Source: Dentipellis sp. KUC8613
Lineage: Eukaryota; Basidiomycota; Agaricomycetes; Russulales; Hericiaceae
Length of the DNA stretch: 64,000 bases
Direction of reading: 5' to 3'
Assembly: GCA_002286715.1 (NCBI GenBank)
Contig: NSJX01000011.1
Location: 194,106-258,105, forward strand
Below are positions 50,734-60,166 of this stretch, one piece after another; position 1 is the stretch's first letter; each line of letters begins with the position of its first letter. The position numbers were made by a program, and so were the translations under genes. The notes below the pieces were generated by a model that ran no database searches, was not told the DNA's origin, and saw nothing but the letters and a program-made list of their open reading frames with translations.

Positions 50734-50932
50734 AGCTACTAGGTCGCCGACCTGCAAACTTTCGTACCTGGTGTTGAAGCAAGTGTCTATGACACGTCAA
50801 TGTCTAAGTGGGAAGCATGTCCACGGTGGGTATCTGCCACGGTGGGATAACGCGTTGGTGTAGATGACCTGTTTGCATGCCGCATCGTGACGCTCGCGAA
50901 ATAGCCGGTCTACACCATCGTGTGAATACTAG

Positions 50933-50939
50933 TGGAGCG
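50933..50939. repeat. Left target-site duplication (TGGAGCG)
   Basis: TGGAGCG directly abuts the left terminal inverted repeat and recurs directly outside the right one (57848-57854). The surrounding 13-base string ACTAGTGGAGCGC is identical at 50928-50940 and 57843-57855. A 7 or 8 base duplication fits. Confidence 0.65.
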
Positions 50940-50970
50940 CTAGTCTCGTTCCCGTCGTTCTAGGAGAAGG
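50940..50970 (+). repeat. Left terminal inverted repeat
   Basis: 31 bases beginning CTAGTCTCG. It aligns with the reverse complement of 57817-57847 over its full length with a few mismatches and single-base gaps; the outer nine bases are identical. Confidence 0.75.
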
Positions 50971-51092
50971 ATCCCTTGCGCTCTGTATCCGAGGGTAGGT
51001 GGATTATCGAGATCTCGGATGATACCGAGTCGGAGTTGAAGTCGGAGGCAAAAAAACAGTAAGGTTCACGCGCAGGATCCTCTCCTAGAACG
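50956..51092. repeat. Left subterminal inverted repeat (hairpin)
   Basis: CGTTCTAGGAGAAGGATCC (50956-50974) pairs with GGATCCTCTCCTAGAACG (51075-51092), differing by one base indel. A smaller inverted pair, ATCCGAG (50987-50993) and CTCGGAT (51014-51020), lies between the arms, so a branched hairpin is possible. Confidence 0.75.
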
Positions 51093-51259
51093 TCTGGTGT
51101 ACTTCGTATAGAGGGGTGCACGTCGTGACATTACATAAATTGTACAGGCCGTCATGTGATCGAAACGCGTCGCAGACGCGTCGATTTCTTACGCATCCAG
51201 GATGACAAAATGAGACTAGTAAGGGACAGCCCCACAATTTTAAGTCGTGTCCACCAACC

Positions 51260-54200
51260 ATGGCCTCCGACGTCGAGCCTGCCCCGGACGACGACCCAGC
51301 ACCGTCAAGCAGTGCAGTCGAGGAGGGTGAAAATCCCCTGGCAGCAAGTGCCCCTTCACAGGACAGGCAGGCTCGAGCAGATGCTCATGAAAAACAGCGG
51401 CAAAGGTCGGAAGCTTTGCTCGAAGCTGCTCGAAAGCGGGCCAAAGCAGGTTCAAACTACAACTCTTTTGAAGCTCGAAGGAAAATGCTTGAGCAATGCA
51501 AGACTCGATCTGAAGGTCGCATAGTCCCTCGTGACTGGCAGTTAGACATTGCCGAAAGTCTCGTCCTCGGCATGGACTGCGAGCTCATTGCCCCGACTGG
51601 TGCAGGCAAAACTATACCATTCATTCTGCCACTCTTTTATCAACCCGACAAGATCATTATTATTATATCCCCCTTAAATGCACTTGAAGAAGATCAGGTT
51701 AGTTGTCTCGGAGTCGGGTGTCTCATGTAGGGCTGAAACTGACCGAATGGAATATAGGCTCGTCGCTTTCGTGCCTTGGGAGTCTCTGCACAGGCCGTGA
51801 ATGGAACAACATACACAGACACGTTGCAAAAGGTACGGTTCGTGCGTGTATCTTGTATGCGTTCCTCATCCCCGCGCAACAGGAGATCGAGAAGGGCAAA
51901 TATCAGATCCTTGTCACCTCACCAAACATGTGCTTGCAGCACGACAGGTTTCGCGCGCTCCTGAGCAGCCCTGGTTTCTCGGAGAAGATCAGCGCGTTCA
52001 TTATCGACGAGGCGCATTGTATCACGCAATGGGGTGAGAAGTTTCACACCAAATATCTGCAGCTTGGTACGCTGCGCGCATTTGTGTCCGCGCAGGTGCC
52101 GTTCCTCGTCACGTCTGCCACTTTGACGCCAGCAGACCTCGTCACCATACGCAAATCTGTGCAGATGGACAAGACAAACATGTACCATCTCAACCTAGGT
52201 AACGACCGTCCGAACATCGCTTGGCGAGTCATTCACATGAAAGCTGGTAAATCAGACCTGGAGAGTCTCGATTTTTTGCTTCCGACGGAAGCAGAGCCAA
52301 CCCTTCAACGCACCATCGTATTTTTCGATGATATTCAGGTTTCGATGGAAGCTTGTCGCTGGTTTCGAGAACATCTTCCCGAGCATTTGCGCCACCGCGT
52401 CGGGTGCTACAACTTGCGTCGCAGTCCTCAATCGAAACATCATTGTTACGACCAATTTTGCAACGAGGATATGGACATATGGTTCGCGTCCGAAGCGGCG
52501 GGTATTGTATGTGAGTCCTGCATTCAAGTGAATTTGTTACTGAATCTCGGCACTTACAGGGATGTGACATACCAAGGATCAAGATTGTTGCTCAATTCAT
52601 GGTGCCGGGCTCGCTCTCGATCTGGCTCCAGCGTGCTGGGCGTGCGGCGCGACAGCAGGACATGCAAGGTGAGGCTTACCTTCTTGTCCAACCCTCTGTT
52701 TTTCGAGAGAAAGGAAAAAAGAGCCGTCAAGAGGGAGATGATGTTGTATACGTGAAAACTATCGAGGAAGGATTGCGCACTTGGCTGGAGGGAGAGCAGT
52801 GTTGACGCAACATCGCGGACGACTATTTTTTCAATCCGCCCACACGACAACGTGCGTAACTCCATTCGGTAGGACTACTGCATGCGGCTCATTACATCAC
52901 CATCATGATAGCACCTCTCGGCATGTGCTGCGATGTCTGTCAAACGAACGTGCCCGTTGACGCACGCCCTCACACCCCCACTCGAGCTCGCTTCAAACGC
53001 CGCGGCGGCGGCGGCGACGACGACGACGACGCAGCCACTGTCATTTCCCATCCGACTCCCAGCAAGACCCGAAACACGTTCGGGAAGCGCACAATGCACG
53101 ATCCTGATCAAGGTCCGGCGACTCGACAGAGGGAGCACCTTGCCGAGGCGAGGAAAGCTCTCGAATGCTGGCGTCTTGACACCTGGTTCAACCGCTATTC
53201 GACAGCGCCGTATGGCATCGAGGGCGTCATGCCCGACACGGTGCTCACCGCCTTTGCATCGAACAGGCACTGGCGTTCGGTCGAAGACGTCGACAGTCCG
53301 GCGGCGAACTGGGTATGGCTCGAGAGGCATGGGGGTGAGGTGCTGAAATTGATGTGGGACATTGACGAGAAGGTGAGGAGACGGAGAGAAGACGAGCATC
53401 AAGCAAAGATGGACGCGAAGAAGGCGGAAACCGCGAGACGGAATGCGGAGAAAAAGCACACGAAAAAAGACGAGCAAGAGCGGGCACGCGAAGAGCGCAA
53501 ACGCCAGCCGCCAAAGCCGCGCGCTTCGCGGGCTCGCAAAGCTCGAATCGAGCCTGTTCAAACTGCGAACATAGCCAATGTAAGTCCTCACGCCTTGCGT
53601 GCACGCATAGCTCAGTACTTACTGGGAAGCAGGTTCAACCCGCACCCGCCATCCCATTCCCCGATTCGCCAACACCCAGACCTCGCGTGTTTCGACCTCC
53701 TGCGCAGCACGGGGCCGTATTGCAGGCCGTCACCCCTCCTCAAACTACTGTCAACATGCGAGCGATGGGCCAGCCCAGCAATCCGCACGCATCAAGCAGC
53801 TCGCATGACCATGGCGCGTATGCTCTAGGATCACATGGGGCGATATCTACTCCGATACCTCCTCTGGCCACTCTGCAGAGTACTTTAGGCACGCCGATGG
53901 TTTCTGCATCTGGCCCTTTTGACGGACTCTACCGACACGCTGGACATGTGGACCCGATCGCGTACGCACAGGCACTCGCGAACACGAGCTGCACCACACA
54001 CGGCATGTATCATTTGTATGCGTGCGCGCGCTCCAACGCACACGATCATGCTGCACCTTGTCGGGTCGCTCAACAACACGATGCACCCCGCAACCCATCC
54101 GAGCCATTGTACGGCCTTGCATTTCCTAGTCTCGGTACGCATCAAGGACTCGCATCAACGCCTCCGGACCCATCAGCCCCGCACACTCCTTCGCCCTATC

Positions 54201-54526
54201 TTCCAAACTCTGCGCGATATATACCTGCTCTCATGGTGTACACACCCCCGCCATACTACACGCCACCCGCATTGCTGCCGCTGGCACATGGTGACGCAGC
54301 AGCGCCTCTTCAACATTCTTATCAACCACCTTTCTGCGACGCTCCACCATCGCGCTCTCCTGAATCTCGGTTCTCTGGCTGCGTTGGGAGCAGTCGGGTA
54401 GATTGCAACATGCCGGCCGTCCCTCGACTTCGCGTTTCCGTGCAGAGTGCCTCGGCGTCGTCTGCGAGCGTAGGAGATGTGTTCCCTTTCGGCGGCGGAC
54501 ACCGACAACGCCAAGCAGGTAAATAA
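51260..54526 (+). pseudogene. RecQ-like DEAH-box helicase of the mobile element, with one in-frame stop
   Basis: Superfamily 2 helicase. The start at 51260 opens MASDVEPAPDDDPAPSSSAV. Motif I is LIAPTGAGKTIPFILPLFYQ; two introns later come ILVTSPNMCLQ, motif II AFIIDEAHCITQWGEKF, motif III PFLVTSATLTPADLV, motif V SEAAGI-GCDIP (across an intron GTATGT...TACAG) and motif VI WLQRAGRAAR. A TGA at 52803-52805 ends the core at GLRTWLEGEQC. In-frame sequence continues RNIADDYFFNPPTRQ, then past a GT...AG intron (52852-52911) PPLGMCCDVCQ, a CxxC-bearing tail as in related fungal helicases. After that comes a Lys/Arg/Glu-rich helix and, past an intron after NIAN, a Pro/His-rich tail to 54526. The core alone (51260-52805) may still be made. 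Confidence 0.72.
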
Positions 54527-54646
54527 AATAGTACTTTATGAGAGACTTCTATTGACCTTCGTGCATACCAGCTCCGTAGGCATGCGCGACACCGAGCGTG
54601 GGTGTGTAGTACACTGTAAACTCAGTCGATAACCTATCATAATATG

Positions 54647-57295
54647 TTATACCTCATCGAGCCACTTCTCCCGAGTGGAGCGCACAAACGACCGTCCTTT
54701 CCACCACCGCTCGATGGCTTTATCTTGGTAAAGGGCTGTTGCACCCTCAGTAATGAAGTCCTTTGCGCGGTCTCCTGGCTTCTTCAGCCGGCGGTTCTTT
54801 TCATAGGTGAACCACCGCTCGCTCAGTACGATATCAGCATATTTTTCAATATCTTTTTCCTTCTTGGGAGATGAGTGGCGGTCTCCACGAGTAAGTAGCA
54901 TCTCTAACTGCCACTTGATGTGCTTTTTGACTTCACGCAGGACAGGCACGGCAGGCGAGATTTTTGTCAAGTATGCAAGGGTTGCACCAGGTCCGAACAA
55001 GTGGTACGTAACTTTCAGGTCTTTGATGTTTTGCTCCTGCGCACGATCAGTCGGAACAAAGCCGTCGCGCTTCCCGGTTCTGTTGACTAGCCAACAGTGT
55101 GTTCGTATTATGTCTCTGGGGGCCCGAAGTAAGTGCACATTCTTGTTGCAGATGATGCGTGACTCACTTCACTGATTCGGGCCATTCGCAGCGCAGTCCT
55201 TGCACGAGCTCAAGCATTTCGATCATGTACTTGCTGTTCCCGCCGCCAGCGAATCGCAATAATAGGGTTGGGACCAAATCTTCCATGCAGCCAACATTGC
55301 CAGTACGTGTTGCGTCGCGCAAGTCCAGGTACGAGAGTACATCCGAGTTGAAGAGGATCGACTGATATTTGACCTCATCTTGTTCATGATGAAGTTGCAT
55401 CTTCAGAAGTGCATGACGACATGCATATTGATCATAGATATCCTCCGCCAGCAAGAGAAGTTCTGCGGGTGTCTTCTGTGCAAGATCTCCAATGGTTTTG
55501 GTCTTGCTGAGGAGAACCCACAGCGCTCGAAAATGAGCCTCTGCAACATGGGTGAGTGCTTCATCAAGATGGTGCCAGAAGGGGCCCTTGACTTGTGTTG
55601 ACATGAGTCCCTTGCACTGCAGTACATCAAATGCTTTGTGGAGTCCAACGCCCCCGGAAGTCCCAAGATGCTGCTTATGCAGAGAACTTGCAAAGGCCAT
55701 TTCAATATGAAACCAACCATTAACAGTGACAATCCAATCAAGCCTTTCGTAGCTGTTGATATCATCATGACAGTACTTTGCTAGACCACGGAGGCAGTCG
55801 ACGGTGAGCTGGTCTCCGACGATGGGTATTAGATGACCTGTTGATGTCTTCTTCATCTCGGCCAATGAGTCGATCTTCAGCTGTCGTTGCCACTCTACCA
55901 GAACCTTCTCGTTTCCTCCGTAGCTTGCTTCATCAATGTCTGCAGTGCGTAGAATAAACTGCTTGATGACGTGTTCTGGTCCACATGGCAAGAGGTGTAC
56001 TGGTGGGGGAGGAGATAGGATGGGATCATTGCGGTGTTGATAAGTAGCAAATGCTGGGCAGTCAAGTAGAAAACAGAGAATCCGATAAACACCTTGATTG
56101 CGAAGACGTCCATAGACCATCGGATCAGTGTCAAGAAGTTGGGAGAAATCGAATGGGGCCTTGCTGCCTTGAATACGAGACTCCTGCATCTCCCGGTTGA
56201 GGGTGGCAGGGAATACAATCTCCTTGGGTAGAACCCATAATGTACCTGCACATGCGCTATGAAAATGACTTTGATTTTCCAACCGCATCGAGAAGACACG
56301 TTTCGGGATGTTCAGGTTGTCATGAGAAAGGAAGGTGGCTCGACCATTGATTGCAGATTGTGCTGCCTCCTCAGCACGACTTGCAATGCTTGCAAAAGCT
56401 GTCGTGGTCCACTTGTGACTCATAAGAAGCCCAACAGCATGAAGGGCATCAAATGCACGAGCCGAAAGGCCACACGATTTGAGATATATGGACCAAAGCA
56501 TTGGGAGGCGATTGCAATGATGGGATCGAGTAAATGAAAGCATGGACAGTATATTCATGATGACCTAAAACTTTGTGTTAGGTAGGCTGTTAACAAAAAA
56601 ATGAAGAAACATACATTGTCGGGTGTTTTGTGTGTATTGCGGGTGGCTTGTTCTTCGCTCCATCCTGCTCTCTGAAGAATTGACCATAGTATTGGACATC
56701 CTTGAGGGGATTTCAGGTGCATGGATAAGGCATGGAAATCCAGAGATGTGAGGGACTCCACCGATAGAGGATCAGGAGACGACTTCATTGCAGGTGCAAT
56801 GCGGGCAATCTCCGCTTCAACCAGTTCTGCAGTGCAAGCCACTGCAAATTCTGTCAGTAATCCTCGCCCCTGTTTTGCTCGTCCACCTGGCGGATGCCAC
56901 CAGCGACGCAAGATGATGGGAAGTATGTTGCTTGATAAGAGCGCAGTACGTTCATAGAGGAGTCTTGGATCGGAGATGCAGTCTTCATCACCCCAGCTGA
57001 GATAATCCAGGAACAAAACAATGTCCAGGCCTTCATCCTCCATACAGGAAAATACCCGTTTCAATTTTGCTGCAATGTTGCCCTGCATTTGTGAGCGAAG
57101 AGAGGTAGTCCGAGCATGCTGAATTGGTGGTGCAGACTCAACAACAGGTTCAATATCTGAGATATCATCAGATCCGTCAAGATCTCCAATAGACAGATTA
57201 TCAACATCATCAAGATCATCAGAAGAAGAGATATTGTCGAAGAATTCATGGAGAGAGAAAGCAGAATCAGGGCCAGAAGGTGCAGATGTCGGCAT
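54647..57295 (-). CDS. DUF6589 domain protein of the mobile element (candidate transposase)
   Basis: Large protein of the DUF6589 family, expanded in agaricomycetes and of no established function. Exon 1 starts at 57295 with MPTSAPSGPDSAFSLHEFFD, then an acidic region and AGWSEEQATRNTHKTPDN. After an intron the second exon is 464 codons: NILSMLSFTRSHHCNRLPML, HAVGLLMSHKWTTTAFASIA, LDTDPMVYGRLRN, STGHLIPIVGDQLTVDCLRG, VNGWFHIEMAFASSLHKQHL, LLLLAEDIYDQYACRHALL. A short intron (GTGAGT...CCCAG) joins SVK to DIIRTHCWLVNRTGKRDGFV, then DRAQEQNIKDLKVTYHLFGP and a Lys-rich helical end, stop at 54647. The frame is fully open, unlike the helicase. Assignment as transposase is inference from its place inside the TIRs. 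Confidence 0.75.
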
Positions 57296-57723
57296 GGTGT
57301 TGAGGTGAAAAGACTTCTTGCACGAGATGCCGTATTTAGATGATGACGTAAGCATTCAGCGAAGCGACACCTCATGTATTGTGAAGCCACGAAGATTCTC
57401 AACGCTGAGTAGTGCAGTGGTCATATGGGTTGTAGATCCATTGCGCATCGCTTCGCGCGATCTGTGTTCGAGGCTGACCGGTGGCATTACTTTTTTGCCG
57501 GCCGTTGCTTCCCGCCGTCGTCGCTGAAAATTTCTGCACATACATGCCTTCATGCTGTCTATATCTTCAATGTTTCCTTCTGTTTGACTCTGACAGTCCC
57601 TCCGAAAGCTTTATTGCTCATTTTGCGTGTCATGTGGGACATGTCACATATGTTACATCCGTTACTTATGCACCACGTGCCGTGACTGATTGTCACCGAG
57701 GTGCGTTTCTCTATCGAAATGCA

Positions 57724-57835
57724 CCAGACGTTCGAGGGGAGGACCCCCCACATGAACCTTACGACTTTTTTGACTCCGATTTGCATCTCCGCTACGGTCA
57801 CCGGGCCGGAATCAGTCCTTCCCTCGAACGTCTGG
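57724..57835. repeat. Right subterminal inverted repeat (hairpin)
   Basis: CCAGACGTTCGAGGG (57724-57738) is the perfect reverse complement of CCCTCGAACGTCTGG (57821-57835); the match extends imperfectly a few bases inward (AGGAC / GTCCT). The inner arm resembles the reverse complement of the left end's inner arm (CACCAGACGTTC shared). Confidence 0.8.
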
Positions 57836-57847
57836 AACCGAGACTAG
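57817..57847 (-). repeat. Right terminal inverted repeat
   Basis: 31 bases ending CGAGACTAG on the plus strand, matching the left end 50940-50970 in inverted orientation. Confidence 0.75.
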
Positions 57848-57854
57848 TGGAGCG
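57848..57854. repeat. Right target-site duplication (TGGAGCG)
   Basis: Same heptamer as at 50933-50939, directly outside the right inverted repeat; the next base (C) also matches the base after the left copy. Confidence 0.65.
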
Positions 57855-58073
57855 CCGAATAATGGGCTCTCGCTAATTTCTCGACTTTCAAAGTAGCTTT
57901 TATAAAAATAAAGCCCGGGCCTGCTTCTATTGAGCTCCCCACGGTGTCACGCATCAATGTATTTTAGAGCAAGGCAGTCTTAAATACGCAGAGGCTCATT
58001 GGCGGACGCAAGAGCACATGAACAAGAACTCTACAGGTGAGCAGCTTCAATCTCGCTTCTCTGCATCCTATTC

Positions 58074-59800
58074 TCACAAGCGCTCCCAATGAGCCAAACA
58101 GGAATTCTCGTGGGTATCTGGTCGGTACAATACGGTGAGCGGACGGCCACTCAACGTGTGCGAAAGGACTCACCAAAGTTATCCGTGGGATCGCACCAGC
58201 ACCTCCCGCGGGTCCATGCCTCGCCTTGTGGACAATGTTGATGTGGCTCATGTCGGTATCCGATGTTGTCGAAGAAGTGCATTTGGGATTTGGGTGCGAA
58301 CAGCGATAACGCAATACTCTGGATCGCAGATGCGCTCCAACGCTAGACAGGTGTTTCAGTGTTGTCCTCTCAGCAAGAGAAACACGGAGGAGCGCGTACC
58401 TCGTAGTAGATCCCGCCTTTTCTGTCGAGATAGTCAAAGAATCGTCTATATGCGTCGCTCCGCCAAAAATCCATGTCTGCCATCTCGAAATTATTCCAAT
58501 CTGGAGGCAAATTGTTAGATCGTTTCTCAACGTCGGATCCGGGGCAAACATACATTGACATAGATTATAGCTGTCGCCAGCATCATCGGATACAAACCTA
58601 AGGAAGTTATCCTTCGGCACTAGGTGAGAGTTCTCTTGGGTGAAATCTATGAAACTGTAGTTATAGATGAACGGTTCGAGGCTGCCCGAAAGGCCTACCA
58701 TAAACTGCCTCCCAGAGTGTGTATGCTGCCTGCAGGACTCCGCGATTCGCCATAGAAAAGCCTAAGGTCAAGTTAATGGGTGTCGACGCCAAAAAGTCGA
58801 GCTAAACTCACCATACGACTTCCGGTTGTTCTCCATGAACAATAAAGGATCCTCTACTATATTGCAGAAATACTTGACGCCAGGCCTTGATAATGCATCT
58901 TCAGAGAAGCAGAAAAATTGGAGCGATAGCGCTCACTCTACACGCCAGTAATATCTATAATCCTTCAGCAGCTCGTGATCGAAGAGAAACTGATCGGATG
59001 TCCATTAAATCCCGCATAAAGGAGAGAAAGTCTGCTTACTCCCGCATTGAAACGATTCATGTTCCGCCATCTATCACCGGTTTTCAGCTGATCATATCAT
59101 CACCGAGGTAGAGACCCAAGTGATCCATACGTACGAGAGGCTCTCTGAAGAACCTGGCTTAACAAAGAATAACTCCATATTCAAACTCGAGGTGATAATT
59201 TACCTCCGTGGGGGACTCGAGACAGCGCCATGCTTTTGCGCACGCGTTCTGCGAGGCTGGCATTTATCCAGTGTGGCTGTTCCCATGCTGCTGGAGGAAT
59301 GGATCCAAAAGTGACAGATGCATCGGTCATTCTGCTCACTCGCCTTCGCACATCACCCCGATTTCAGCAAGAGCGAATGAAGCATCAAAGTCGCTCGCCC
59401 GTACAATTTGAACTCATCTGTAAAGGGCTCATCGTTGAGGAACAGCCACGGATAACCGTAGCGGCCATTGAAGCGATCCTCAAGCTGCTGCATGGTCAGC
59501 AGCAAGGCGCCCAGATCACTGTTACGACATAGGACGAGCAGCGTAGCATTGGCACGGAGCTGCAGCGGAACTGCAAGAGGCGAGTTTACGTCCAGGCTGT
59601 CATTCGGCGGCGTGGGCGCAGCAGGACGGACATTCCTTGCCCTTGGTGGTGGTGTCCTGGTTGTGAGGTAATGCAGCAAGATCTGCGATGCAATGGTTAA
59701 ATGATTCCTGAATCCTGTGCATCAGCGGAACACTTACGAGGAACACCAATATGCCCGTCACAGCGCGAAGAGGGTGCGATGAGGTCCAGGTTGTGGGCAT
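58074..59800 (-). CDS. GT15 alpha-mannosyltransferase (KRE2/MNT1 family), array copy 3
   Basis: Third, most upstream GT15 copy. The start at 59800 opens MPTTWTSSHPLRAVTGILVF, joined by an intron (GTAAGT...CGCAG) to ILLHYLTTRTPPPRAR to form the signal anchor. The blocks are NATLLVLCRNSDLGALLLTM, LEDRFNGRYGYPWLFLNDEP, VSRMTDASVTFGSIPPAAWE, NMNRFNAG, WNNFEMADMDFWRSDAYRRF, FDNIGYRHEPHQHCPQGEAW and RCWCDPTDNF. The last intron (GTGAGT...ACCAG) joins DTHENSCLAHWERL, stop at 58074. The motif [11 protein letters not shown] of copies 1 and 2 is replaced by RWSASAIQSI, and the C-terminus lacks the DYEWYSCLP end of copy 1, so specificity may differ. The frame appears open throughout. The mobile element begins 227 bases beyond the stop. 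Confidence 0.8.
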
Positions 59801-60166
59801 TGTTGGGATCCGAGATCACGCAGATGGCCTTGGCCGTGGTATAAGTACAGGCGAGAGATTGATACGTGTGAGCATAGCCGAACCGTCGCCGGGCGCTGTG
59901 TGAGAAGGCTTTATGTAGAGCAGTATATCTAGATTACACCACTCCCGGTCGCTGAGCAGGAGTACTTAGTTTGGGGATGGACCGGAGGCACGCAAGGGAG
60001 GAGTGGCGTGCGTGCGCAGTGGAGATTCAGAGTGCAGGGCAGCATGCGCACTGCACGAGACCTGCAGCAATCAGTCTCTTCGATTCCTTTATCTCCCTGC
60101 CGTGTCTTGACCATCTTCCTCGACTTTTTATCCCGCCGCGTTTGCGTGGATATTCGGTCAAACGAC
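59801..60166. promoter_or_regulatory. Divergent upstream region GT15 copy 3 / CCCH gene
   Basis: 366 bases between divergent start codons, with no open frame that I would call a gene. It presumably carries both promoters. Confidence 0.4.

Larger units (their letters stand above)
50940..57847. mobile_element. TIR-flanked DNA mobile element carrying a RecQ-like helicase and a DUF6589 gene
   Basis: About 6.9 kb bounded by imperfect inverted repeats: left CTAGTCTCGTTCCCGTCGTT followed by CTAGGAGAAGG, and right (read on the minus strand) CTAGTCTCGGTTCCAGACGT followed by TCGAGGGAAGG. A direct repeat TGGAGCG flanks it on both sides. Each end has a subterminal inverted copy of its own motif. Cargo: a plus-strand RecQ-like helicase (51260-54526) and a minus-strand DUF6589 gene (54647-57295), convergent and 120 bases apart. 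It separates GT15 copies 2 and 3; removing it leaves a spacer of about 425 bases, like the 427 bases between copies 1 and 2. I cannot assign it to a named superfamily: TIR and TSD argue against Helitron, and no KDZ, hAT or Mutator transposase is recognised. Confidence 0.75.

Noticed and set aside
52857..52859. Second in-frame stop in the mobile helicase
   Set aside because: It falls inside a plausible 60-base intron (52852-52911, GTGCGT...GATAG) whose removal joins NPPTRQ to PPLGMCCDVC, so I count only the TGA at 52803 as a lesion.
50940..57847. Helitron interpretation of the element
   Set aside because: Helitrons lack terminal inverted repeats and target-site duplications and encode a Rep-helicase fusion; here there are TIRs, a 7-8 base duplication and no Rep domain.
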